Positions 21,782-32,724 of a DNA stretch of 64,000 nt are shown piece by piece. A program made the position numbers and the translations under genes. Origin of the DNA: Ilex aquifolium (lineage: Eukaryota > Streptophyta > Magnoliopsida > Aquifoliales > Aquifoliaceae); assembly GCA_951799425.1 (NCBI GenBank), contig OX637393.1, forward strand, positions 22,113,744 through 22,177,743, written 5' to 3'. Within the stretch, counting starts at the first letter, position 1, and every line of letters begins with the position of its first letter. The notes beneath the pieces are model-generated. The model saw nothing but the letters and a program-made list of their open reading frames with translations, did not search any database and had not been told where the DNA came from.

Positions 21782-23554
21782 TTGTTGGAACAGACACATG
21801 CAATTTCCAACTTCAACAAACCTTACTCCAACCCATATTCTGAAACATATAATCCAGGGTGGCGAGACCACCCTAACTTCAGTTGGAAGAACACACAACC
21901 AATACCCATGAACCAACAACAAGGCTCATACCCACCACCTCAAGGACCTCTTGCATATCAACCATACCAACCACCACAAAAGAGGAGCCTTGAGGACACA
22001 TTGAATCAGTTCATGCAAAGCCAAATAAATTATAACAATAATTCCACACAGGCTTTCACTGATTTCAAAACTCGGACCACTCAATCTTTTGAGGATCTTA
22101 AAAGCCACATCCAAAAGTTGACTCAATCCATGGTCACACACGAAAATGGCAAGTTTCCTGCCCAACCAAAGCAACCACAAGGCCAATTCCATGTAGGGAA
22201 CCCTTCAACAACAGGAAACACACAAGACGAAGCCCAAGTTGTCACTACACTAAGAAGTGGCAAGGTGATTGACAAGAACATTAGAGACATACTCATCCCA
22301 AAGCCAAGGCCTGAGTCAATCCCAGTCAACCCATCATCTGAGCCTGAACCAATTGAGAATGAACTTGAAGAAGAACCTGAGCCTATGATTAAACAAGAGC
22401 CAGAACCTTTCGAGGAAAAAGAACATTCGTGTTCCGTTCCCGCTCCTTTCCCTCATAGACTCAAAACCAAACAGAAGTTGAAAAATCAGTCTAAAATTTA
22501 CGAGCTTTTTAAGCAAGTAAATATCAACATCCCACTTCTGGACCCAATCAAACAAGTCCCATCTTATGCCAAGTTTCTAAAAGACTTGTGCACAATCAAG
22601 AGAGGTCAGAATGTTCAAAAAAGAGCCCTCCTAACAGAACAAGTCAGTGCCCTTCTTCAACATAAAACCCTTCCAAAATACAAAAACCCAGGGTGTCCGA
22701 CTGTGTCATGTATCATTGGAAACTTCAGGATTGAACAAGCACTGTTAGACCTTAGACCCAGTGTTAATTTGCTACCCTACTCTGTCTATCAGCAGTTGGG
22801 TCTGGGTGAACTCAAACCCACTTGTGTCACACTTCAGTTGGCCGACAGATCTATCAAAACCCCTAGAGGCATTGTTGAAGATGTGCTTGTCCAAGTGGAC
22901 AATTTTGTCTTCCCTGTTGACTTCATTGTTCTGGATACTCAACCAGCAATACATTCGGAGAACCAAATTCCCGTCATTCTTAGTCGACCATTTCTAGCAA
23001 CTTCCAATGCACTAATCAATTGCAGGAATGGAGTCATGAAATTAACTTTTGGGAATATGACTCTCGAATTGAACATTTTCAATATTGCTAAGCATCCAGA
23101 AAAAGAAAAGGAAGAAAGGGAAATAAACTCCATTGAATCTTTGATACAGGAACATCTGAATGATACATTCTGTGAGGACCCTACTGAATCTTCTCTGTTA
23201 GAGCTCATCTCATCTGAAACAATAGATGATGACCCAAATCCACAAAGTTGCCCTACTCATGCTGTTGAGACATGGGCCCCCAAATTCGAAGAGATTTCAC
23301 CAAGTGGCACAAAGCCAATCTCATCAAGTGATAGGCCACCAAAGCCTGAATTGAAACCTCTCACATCTGACCTCAAATATGCATTCTTAGGAAATGACGA
23401 ATCATACCCAGTGGTAATTTCATCTAAACTCACAGACTTGCAAGAGTCTAAATTGATTGAAGTTCTTCAAAGCCATAAAAGCACCATTGGATGGACCATC
23501 ACTGACTTGAAAGATATAAGCCCGTTAATCTGTAATCATGCTATATACCTTTAA
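21782..23554 (+). pseudogene. gag C-terminus and protease of element A
   Basis: Continues gag in a second frame (YNPGWRDHPNFSWK, then a Pro/Gln-rich stretch), the linker [14 protein letters not shown], and the retropepsin domain from about 22690 (ALLDL...NLLPYSVYQQLGLGELKPT, LADRSIKTPRGIVEDVLVQV, VILSRPFLATSNALI). The residues that follow the catalytic Asp (22748-22750) are Leu-Arg-Pro, whereas element D has Leu-Gly-Ala at the matching place, so the active-site turn is destroyed. The frame ends in an in-frame TAA at 23552-23554; RT follows in the same frame. Confidence 0.85.
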
Positions 23555-25009
23555 GAGGATTCAAAACCCTCTCGTCAAATGCAGCGACGACTAAACCCTC
23601 ACATGAAGGAAGTAGTGAGAATTGAGGTACTCAAGCTTTTAGATGCGGGGATAATCTTCCCCATCTCTGATAGCAAGTGGGTTAGTCCAACCCAAGTTGT
23701 GCCAAAAAAGTCTGGGGTCACAGTGGTCAAAAATGATGCAAATGAACTAGTACCAACTCGAGTCGTCACAGGATGGCGAATGTGCATTGATTATCGAAAA
23801 TTTAATTTGGTAACTAGAAAAGATCATTTTCCTCTTCCATTTCTTGACCAAGTCCTAGAGAGAATTGCAGGCCATGTATTTTACTGTTTCCTAGATGGGT
23901 ATTCAGGGTATAACCAAATTGAGATGGCACTAGATGATCAGGAGAAAACAACCTTCACATGCCCCTTTGGCACCTTTACATTTAAAAGGATGCCATTTGG
24001 ACTTTGTAACGCTCGTGCAACATTCCAAAAATATATGCTAAGCTTGTTCAGTGATATGGTTGAAAATTTTTTGGAAGTATTCATGGATAATTTTTCTGTA
24101 TATGGTGATTCCTTTGAATTGTGTCTGACCAATCTGGAGAAAGTGCTAACCAGATGTAAGGAAGCCAATCTAGTGCTTAATTGGGAAAAATGCCATTTTA
24201 TGGTAACACAAGGCATTGTCCTTGGTCACATTGTGTCGTCTGAAGGCATGAAAGTTGACAAGGCAAAAATAGATCTGATTGGAAATTTGCCTGCCCCTAA
24301 GACTGTAAAAGATGTCCGATCTTTCCTAGGGCATGCATGTTTTTACAGGAGATTCATAAAAGATTTCAGTACCATAGCAAAACCCATGTGTCACCTTCTA
24401 AGTCAGGATGTAATCTTTGATTGGAATGAAGCATGTCAAAAAGCCTTTGACAAGCTAAAAGACATGTTAATTTCTGCCCCAATAATGCAACCCCCTGACT
24501 GGAATCTACCCTTTGAACTAATGTGTGACGCAAGTGATTATGCTGTAGGTGCTGTATTGGGACAAAGAAAAGATAAGAGACCCCATGTGATTTACTATGC
24601 AAGCAAAACTTTGAATGATGCCCAAATGAATTATTCAACAACTGAAAAAGAATTGTTTGCTGTAGTTTTTGCATTAGAAAAATTTCGTTCTTATCTTGTT
24701 GGTTCTTCTGTTATTGTATTCACTGACCATGCAGCCCTAAAATTCTTGCTCACAAAAAAGGACGCCAAGCCAATACTCTTGAGATGGATACTCTTGCTCC
24801 AAGAGTTTGATCTTGTTATCAAGGACAAGAAAGGCGTCGAGAATGTGGTGGCAGATCATCTGTCCAGACTAACATATGAATTTCATGAGAATGGACTGCC
24901 AATCAATGAGAAATTCCCCGATGAACAATTGTTCATGATTGACAAGACACCATGGTACGCAGATATTGCCAACTATCTACTAATACCTTCCCTCCATCCT
25001 TTACCATGA
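23555..25009 (+). pseudogene. Reverse transcriptase and RNase H of element A
   Basis: In the same frame as the protease after the TAA. RT motifs in order: [60 protein letters not shown] (first catalytic Asp), [13 protein letters not shown], and FMDN at 24083-24091, where the family has two Asp (FMDD/YxDD type). The second catalytic Asp is thus Asn, a single G to A change. RNase H follows ([40 protein letters not shown]), with its acidic residues present. The frame is lost near 24985, and the track stops at 25009. The RT is predicted inactive. Confidence 0.9.
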
Positions 25010-26256
25010 TGGACAAAAAGAAATTTCTGAGGGAGGTTCGTAACTTCTTTTGGGAAGATCCCTACGTATTCAAGTACTGTAAGGATCAAATCATAAGACG
25101 TTGCATCACCGCTCATGAAAGTAGTCAGGTAATAACATTTTGTCATTCTGAAGCATGTGGTGGTCATTTTTCATCAAGAAAAATCGCTGCAAAAATATTG
25201 CAGTGTGGATTTTACTGGCCCACACTTTTCAAAGATGTCCATGCCTTTTGTTTAACTTGTGATAGATGCCAAAGGTTGGGAAACATTTCTAAAAGAAATA
25301 TGATGCCCTTAAACCCCATTCTAGTAATTGAAATTTTTGACTGTTGGGGCATCGATTTTATGGGACCATTTCCCCCTTCCTTTGGCTATCTATACATTTT
25401 AGTGGCTGTAGACTATGTATCCAAATGGGTTGAAGCAATTCCATGCCGAAACAATGATCACCAAACAGTGATCAAGTTTTTGAAAGAAAATATTTTGTCC
25501 CGGTTTGGAATTCCAAAATCAATCATAAGTGATGGGGGTGCTCATTTTTGCAATCGTCCCTTCTGGAATTTGATGAAAAAATACTTGATTTTTCACAAAA
25601 TTGCAACCCCTTATCATCCACAGACCAGTGGACAAGCTGAGTTAGCTAATCGGGAGATCAAATTAATTTTGGAAAAAACGGTGAATCCAGACCACAAAGA
25701 TTGATCGTTAAGACTAACTGATGCACTCTGGGCGTACCGTACTACTTTTAAAACAATTTTAGGCATGTCTCCTTATCGATTAGTCTATGGAAAGCCATGT
25801 CACTTGCCTGTGGAATTGGAACATAGGGCATATTGGGCCATTAAAGCAATGAATTTTAACTTGGACAAGGCTGGACTAGCAAGGAAACTTCAGATAAATG
25901 AATTGGAGGAATTGAGAAATGAAGCATATGAAAACGCTAAGATTGCTAAAACTAGGATGAAAATTTTTCATGACAAAAACATTGTGTGGAAATCTTTTGA
26001 GCTTTCTCAAAAGGTCTTGTTATTTAATTCAAGACTCCGCCTCTTTCTTGGTAAATTGAAGCCAATATGGACTGGGCCTTACATTGTCAAAAAGGTGTTT
26101 AGACATGGAGCAGTTGAAGTGAAAAATCCATCAAACGGTAATATCTTTACTGTTAATGGTCAGCGGTTGAAACCATTTTTGGAGGATTTTGTTAAAAATG
26201 TGGAAACCATTCTTTTAATGGAACCAGAAAACTCCTCCGAGAATCGTGCCTGCTGA
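24985..26256 (+). pseudogene. Integrase of element A
   Basis: After a frameshift near 24985: [16 protein letters not shown], an HHCC zinc-binding region ([11 protein letters not shown], then [11 protein letters not shown]), and the catalytic core with all three acidic residues ([15 protein letters not shown], and the Glu in [11 protein letters not shown]). An in-frame TGA at 25702-25704 replaces the Trp found there in C and E. The frame continues with [20 protein letters not shown] and the C-terminal domain [18 protein letters not shown], to the stop at 26254-26256. No chromodomain is visible, as usual in Athila. Its role would be inserting the DNA copy. Confidence 0.88.
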
Positions 26257-26678
26257 CACTTAAGTGGATTGGGTCAGGAAAAATCTAACCCAACCCGACC
26301 CACTGGGCCGCCTTTATAAGGCACCCACTTTTTCTCCCAGCCGTCGTTGTTGGCCCCCCCCCCCCCCACCATTTTTTTTTTCTTCTTCTTCTTCTTCTGT
26401 TTCTGTTCTTCTTCGTTTTCTCTATTTTTTTTACACAACCCATGACCACACACTCCACAAACACAATCTTTTGCTTCATGTTTTGCATTTTAATATTATA
26501 TTTGCTCATGGGTATCCTTCTCTTGTTCGCACTAACACACAAGGATTTTCAGCCTACCCGAAACCCAGATCTGCGCACAGACGAGTAATTTGTGTATTTT
26601 TATTTGTAGGTTTCAGCAGATGAACATATCTCTACCATTCAACCTCATCTCCAAGATCCGTGAACTGGTAAATTCGAA
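26257..26678 (+). other. 3' non-coding stretch after pol, element A
   Basis: No coding sequence. A C-run (26356-26368), a T-run and a CTT repeat (26381-26398) lie in it. Confidence 0.6.
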
Positions 26679-26717
26679 ACATTGGGGACAATGTTCAGTT
26701 TAGGTTGGGGGGTGTGA
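26679..26717 (+). other. Post-pol hairpin and G-rich tract, element A
   Basis: ACATTG / CAATGT stem around GGGA, then TTTAGGTTGGGGGGTGTG. It has the same arrangement as the true 3' polypurine tract at 35006-35041, but is 8.3 kb from it in the present sequence. Confidence 0.65.
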
Positions 26718-26882
26718 GAATACAGTTCATATTTACCCGTAAATTTTTAAATTTTTTGTTGTTATTGTTGTTGTTATTCTGATCATTTTATGTACCTTGT
26801 CTTGTATAAATTGATGATTATGTTTGTGAGTCAGCATCAATCGTCTTTGTGACTGGCAGACGTTAAAGAACCAGATAGTGAG

Positions 26883-28793
26883 TGATTGATGAAAAACGGT
26901 GTTGTTTCCTAACCGCTTAACATCATCCCTCAATGTGTATATGGCTTATGTGTGAAAGGGAGTGTCACTCTCCCTCGGGGTGATGCAAGAGATTAGGCAA
27001 CAACGGATTGGTGGAAAATGGAATGAACAAAATGTGAATGAAATGTGGGTGTGTGAACAAAAGTGCTCCCCAATCGCAAAGAGTCTTTTATGTGTCGGTG
27101 TTTTACTTGGAAAAGTATTCCAAGGTCGTCTCCTCAGGGAAGGAAAGTTCGAGTGTGTGAAAGTGATTTTGGTGAACAAAAGGGAAAATGTAAAATCTTG
27201 TGTTTGTGTTTTGTGAGTGAAGTTTTTGAATGAAAATGCAATGAAAATAAATGTTGGCTAATCCAAAGGGTCATTCCAATGGGAATACCAACTCAACTCA
27301 AAACCTTCCTCCAAGGGTTTATAGATGAACGATTGATTCGTGGGAAGCTCGGGACAAATGGAAATGAGGATCTAAGCATAAACCGTGACAAGTCTACGGG
27401 ATATCAAAGCCTCACAACCAAATGGAGGTGAGGATCCAAGCATACCCCGTGACAAATGCCTACGGGATATCAAGGACTCACCACCACGTCCACACTCAAC
27501 CTAGTCAAACCGAACCATCATACACCGGGGAGGAAAGAAAATAAGTTGAAATGGAGGGCCCAAGAGGAATTCTCCCTTGAATTAGCCAACTAAAAATCTA
27601 GCTAGTCATGCATAAAGGAAAGACAAGCATAAAGTAAATGGACATAATGAAATGGAGCATGAAACTTGAACTAATACAAGAAAACTTAAACTAAGAAGAC
27701 AAATATGAAAAACCCAATTTAAAAGCTTGAAATGAAGAGAACTTAAATAACAATGGTGAAATCTAGAATATTCAACTAAACTTGCAAAGCACTTGAAGTA
27801 AATGACATTAAAAGTAATTCATGAAGCTTACAAGAGTATTCAAGAAGATTACAAGTGAAAAGATGGAAGAAAATGCAAAAACATAAATTTCTTACACTAT
27901 GGCACTATTCATTGTCTTCTTCATGGGATTTTCTAAGCTTAGGTAGCCACACCCTTTGCAATGCTGAATAATGCTGAGTATATGGAGTGTGAGCCTTCAA
28001 ATTTTGTGCATGGTGGTCCCCCCTAGCTGTGTGAAAGGCCTCCATCAATAGGGGGCTGAATGGATGGGTGTTGCAGGCTAGGACAAGCCTCCCCCAGGCT
28101 ACCCCTTCTCTCTCATCCTCATTAATGCAATGGCCTCCAAAGTCTTTTAATTGTGTAAGGGAGGCATGAAAATGTGTAAAGAAATGTTGGGGGGCAAGTG
28201 GGAGAAGTGTAGGTGGGACCCCAAGCAAGTGGAGATGAGTTACAGGCGTTTTTGGGCTGTTCGTACACTAGTAGCTTCGGCGTACCGGTACTGAGTACCG
28301 GTACGGTACAGTACCGGTACGACGTACCGGTATGATTTTTCTACTCCAGACCAGTCTTCGTAAAATTGGCATAACTTTTGATCCAACCGTCCGATTGAGC
28401 TGAAATTTTGACACAATACAGAAGACATCCAGATCTACAACTTTCATGTTTTGAAATTTTTCAGATTCGAAGTGGATCATGGTCAAAATGGAGGAAGAAC
28501 GAGGCTCTTCAACCCAGTGGTGTGGCTGCTGGCGCTTTTGTTCCCAAACACCAATACCTCCTTGATTTCTTCACTTTTAAGCCTCCAAATCTTCATGTAA
28601 TGTGTACATGCCCTCACCACACATCCATCATAGTTGCAAGGTCCTAAAATACATGATTTAAGCTATAAAAACATGCAACCTCGAGAATTCAACATTATTC
28701 ATAAAATCGGCTAACTCTAAGTACTTAGATACAAAAGTTGAGTTAAAATGCATGTAATGAGGCCTTGAAATATACAATATTTTGTGCTCATCA
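26883..28793 (-). mobile_element. Solo LTR, type B, TSD GTGAG
   Basis: TGATTGATGAAAAACG to GTGCTCATCA, 1911 bases, flanked by GTGAG at 26878-26882 and 28794-28798. It is the uninterrupted version of the LTR at 4562-8278. Palindromes with GTACCGGTAC core cluster at 28279-28332, followed by the CATAACTTTTGATCC block. It inserted after element A. Strand inferred from relatives. Confidence 0.93.
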
Positions 28794-28798
28794 GTGAG

Positions 28799-29489
28799 TC
28801 TTAAAGCTTAGAAATCATGGATGTTAAACTTTTTTGGTTTAGTCTAGGAGTTCTACGCACTTTTCCATCTGATGTGCATACTGTAATCATGAGAAAAGCA
28901 AGACTAGTAAGGAAGGCCAAAATCCAAGAAAAACAAGCGAAACCCCTCTGTGGCAGAAGCAGCTTTGCCAAACGGCGTCGTGCCAAAAGACTTGGTGCTT
29001 GTAAATAGTGTGGCAGAGTCTTTCACGATAAAAGATACAACCAGTGTTCTGAACCAATCTCCAGTCGCACACTCGATCGATTAGACTGAATAGTGAATGG
29101 GCTGAGTAAGGATTACCCTGATACGTCATACTATTCCGGTACTTTGCTTAACCGGTTTGTGAGAGAGGAAGTTGGGAGAGTCACTGGTTGTCCGTTCTAC
29201 ACAGACACAGAGGGAGACTCGGATTAGATAATTTTCTGTAGGAAATGTGAACTTTTGTTGGGGGTGAAAGCCAAATGTCCGAATTTTCTTGTAAAAAGTG
29301 TAAAAATCATTTTGTATAAACTCTTTTTGACTAGAATGAAAATATGGGTCGAGTAAGGAATGTCCCAAAATACCAACCTGAAGCGTGGGTAGGGGCTTAT
29401 CCTGAGACACCATAGGTTTTTGATTTAAAATTGTGTGTTTGGCCCTTTTTAATTGTGTATAGTGTAGTGGAGAAATTTTTTTGATTTTT
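28799..29489 (+). other. Non-coding region of element A before the third-ORF promoter
   Basis: AT-rich, no supported gene. Small frames (for example 28817-29008) show no family resemblance and are not conserved in C or E. Confidence 0.55.
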
Positions 29490-29815
29490 GATTCAACGTT
29501 CAAACGCCAGGTGACGTTCGAACGTCAGCCGCTTACAGTACCCAGCCTCTGATGAAGCTTCTGATGAAACTTCAAAGTACTGGGAGCTCAGTCCGTTCAA
29601 ATGTCAATAGATCGTTCAAACGAGATTAACGTTCGAACGCCAATAGAACGTTCGAACGAAGAGAACCTACAGTACTTTGACCTCTGATAAAACTCAAAAG
29701 TACTGAGAGCTCCTTACGTTCGAACGCCAAACCACGTTCGAACGATCTGCTTAAAATCCTTCTACACACGTTCGAACGTTACTAACGCTCGAACGTCACG
29801 ACTCATGCTATAAAA
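29490..29815 (+). promoter_or_regulatory. Internal promoter-like block of element A with TTCGAA palindromes
   Basis: Ten palindrome-like sites, seven with an intact TCGAA core (mostly CGTTCGAACG), lie between 29493 and 29797. TATAAAA follows at 29809-29815. From there to the ATG at 30031 the leader has no ATG at all. This repeats the arrangement of the LTR U3 of the same element: palindrome array, then TATA box. It strongly suggests a separate transcript for the third ORF. Confidence 0.65.
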
Positions 29816-30030
29816 TCCTGGTTCGTCTTCTTCATTTCAAAACCCTCCAAAACCCTTGAAAACCCCAAAAACCCTTGGTGACTCTTCACTACCCAGACCC
29901 CAAAACACCTTTCATTCTCCATTTTTACATAAAATCAACCCTCCCAAGACCATTCCCATATCAAAAACCTCCATTTTCACAAAGAAATTCAAGATTTCAA
30001 AGCCCTAAAAACTCAAAAATCGAAACCACC

Positions 30031-31117
30031 ATGCCAAGAGTCAAGCTTCCTGCCAGGCGCAACCCAAACACCCAGGAGCCCAATTTCATCGAGGAGGTGG
30101 TGGAAGTACGAGAAGGAAGGCCACCACTCACGCTAAGATACGACAAGACCCAGTTCCCCACAGCTTTGAAAGCTGACAGGTACGACAATTTTTACCAAAA
30201 ACATGTTGTGGTGTGTGTGAGAGATGTAGTTTTGACTGATTTTGTTGAATTGGGGATAATGGCGAAGATGGAGAGAAGGGGTTGGAAGTTGTATTTGCAA
30301 AATGGCGGAGATGCCGTAATTGACTTGGTGCGGGAGTTTTACTCCAACGCGGAAATAGTCAATGGAGCATTGAGGAGCTATGTGAGGGGGATCCACATCG
30401 AGGTGGACGAGAATTACATAAGAGAGATTAGGCAAGAAGTGACTCAGGTCCCAAGTCCCACCTATCCCCCAAGAAAGAACGTAGCAATGAATGTTGTGGG
30501 AAGGGAACTGACTGGAGTACCTAATTTTTCTTGGACTCGGAAGAAACTTTTTTGACAAGGGGAGCTAACTGACAAATACAAAATGTTAAACTTGATTGCA
30601 GTGTCAAACTTTGCCCCAATTGGAAGGAAAAATGAAATTCTACCCGACATGGCCCGACTTTTGTATGATATTGGAAAAGGGCAAAGTATTGACCTCCCCT
30701 CCCTAGTTTTAACTGAGATGAAGAAAGGGTGTGACGTGAAGCGGAATTCACTTCCCTTCGGCACCCTAGTGACTGAGATATGCAAAGACCATGGGGTAAG
30801 GGTGAAGCCAGAGATGGAAATTCAAAAGCCAATGGGGCCACTGAACAAGGCTTCCTTCCGGAGAAGCCAAAGTCATAGTGGCGGCCCAGCGTCAAGACAA
30901 TAAGAGCCCCCTGCCCACGGAGTGCATGAGGTGCAAGATGGGCTTGATGAGATGGAGGAGAGAGAGAGAGAGATATCAGCCACAGGAGGCAGGGCCTAGC
31001 ACCAGCTCCCGACATTCTTTACGAGACATCATGCTTAGCATTGAAGCTAAGCAGGATGAGATTCTGAGGCTTCTGAGGGGTGGACCTGGTGGAGATGGTG
31101 GGCATGGAGGAGAGTGA
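30031..31117 (+). pseudogene. Third ORF of element A (putative plant transposon protein / env-like)
   Basis: I chose 30031 because it is the first ATG after the TATA box and has a strong context (ACCACCATGCC). The protein opens MPRVKLPARRNPN; then LTLRYDKTQFPTALKADRYDNFY, VREFYSNAEIVNGALRSYVRG (PF20167-like core) and a second half with LPDMARLLYDIGKGQSIDLPS. A TGA at 30553-30555 and a frameshift near 30890 interrupt it. After the shift come GPSTSSRHSLRDIMLSIEAKQDEILRLL (coiled-coil-like) and a Gly-rich end. Unlike C and E it lacks the hydrophobic N-terminal segment and acidic tail. Function unknown; membrane-protein features of a viral envelope are not visible here. Confidence 0.7.
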
Positions 31118-32724
31118 GAGAGAGGCACTTAATTTTTATTTAAGTGCTTCTTTTTATGAATTTCTTCTTTGATAGTTGTAAGTTTTTGCGTGATTGTGGA
31201 TAAATTGAATCGTTGATATTAATGTTAAACGATGATATTTTGAGAAATGAATGGTTCCATTTATCACTTTTATTTGTTTTAATGCATATGTAGATTTAGC
31301 TTAAAATTAGAATATGATGGAACGAATGTGGATGCTAAGAATGCTTGTTAGAGTAACTACGCACATGATCGGTTTGACACCTCGACTTATCAACCGAGAC
31401 TTAAAACCACATCTCTTGGACAATTGGTATTATTTCTATGCTTAAATTGTCAAATGTGCGTCGATATCTGTTATTTTCAAGGTACATGATGATCTGACTC
31501 GAAAATGGCATCGGTATATAACCGACATCCCTTGGAAAACCCGACATAACTAGTGGAGATAACAAAGAATACCATGGTGAGCTTCGAGCCCTACGATGCT
31601 TTCGAGAGACAATCGATGTTTACTCAAGTAAAGTCTTTCACTCTCAATTTTTGAATAGTCTCATTAATCTTGCTTTGATTGACGCAATTAAAAGCGATCT
31701 ATTGACATATCCCGCAGGAAACTTTCACATACTACACATAAATGTGCATATACTTGAGAAATGATTTTAGGTCATTTTTTTGATTTGATATTGAGCCTTA
31801 GCCATTTCTTTTAAAAAAATTATTTCCCTAGTCAGCCATGGTTGAGCCCTCAATGTATGATTTCTTATTCGATAAACCCGTATGATTACCAAGCCACAAG
31901 AAAACATACTTGACACACCATTGCTATCTAATTTTCTTGCACCCTCTTGTAAAGCAATATGACACAGAAATGCAAGGAAATGGGGAAGATTGTAGAGGCT
32001 ACTTTTCGATGACAAGAAGAATCAATGGGAACAATTGAAACAGAAAAGAAGCAAAAAGGCAAGAAATTGCCAAGAAAGTGAAAAATGTGAAAAATGAAAG
32101 AAAGAAATGTCATCTTTGGGCAAAATATCGAAAAGTTAGAAAAATGTGTGCTACACTACATAAACAGAAGATAGCTTTTGAATTCTTCTGACGTCATTTC
32201 GTTAGCCACTGACCTCTGGCCATGCTACAACCTATGAAAAGCCCTAATTGATCTCAAGTCTGTTACATGCATGTGTTGTTAATCAAAATTGGGATATGAT
32301 AAATAGTATTTCTTTAAATTGCGCCAATATTCTTTCATGAGATTATGCCAAACATGAGTAGTTGCTTCCTTAAAATTTCACTCCCTTCCTAATTGTGCAT
32401 GTGATTTTTTGATTGGCCACCTTCTGACCACATGATCTGTGAGAAACAAGTCACTATAATCGGAGCGAACTTTTGCTAAGAGTACTCTACGAGAGGTTTG
32501 TGGAATCGAAGCTATCTGTGGAAGGTGCAAAAAGGGAGTGTTTGTTATGTACAATTCCTGTGGTGTGAATGATCATTCCTACTACATTGGAAACTCCAAA
32601 TGTCAATGTAACAGATGCTAATTTTTGTATAGAATAAATACCTATGAAAGAGGGACATGAGGGATATAAGTCAAAATTGAGAGTTGGGTGCCTCAACGAC
32701 CATGATGCTAATTTACTTTAATTA
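31118..32724 (+). other. Non-coding region of element A after the third ORF
   Basis: AT-rich, no supported gene or repeat. It resumes at 34833-35005 after the LTR F insertion, up to the polypurine tract. Confidence 0.55.

Noticed and set aside
28817-29008. Small basic frame (63 residues, KRRRAKRLGACK end)
   Set aside because: No conservation in C or E at the matching place, no recognised family.
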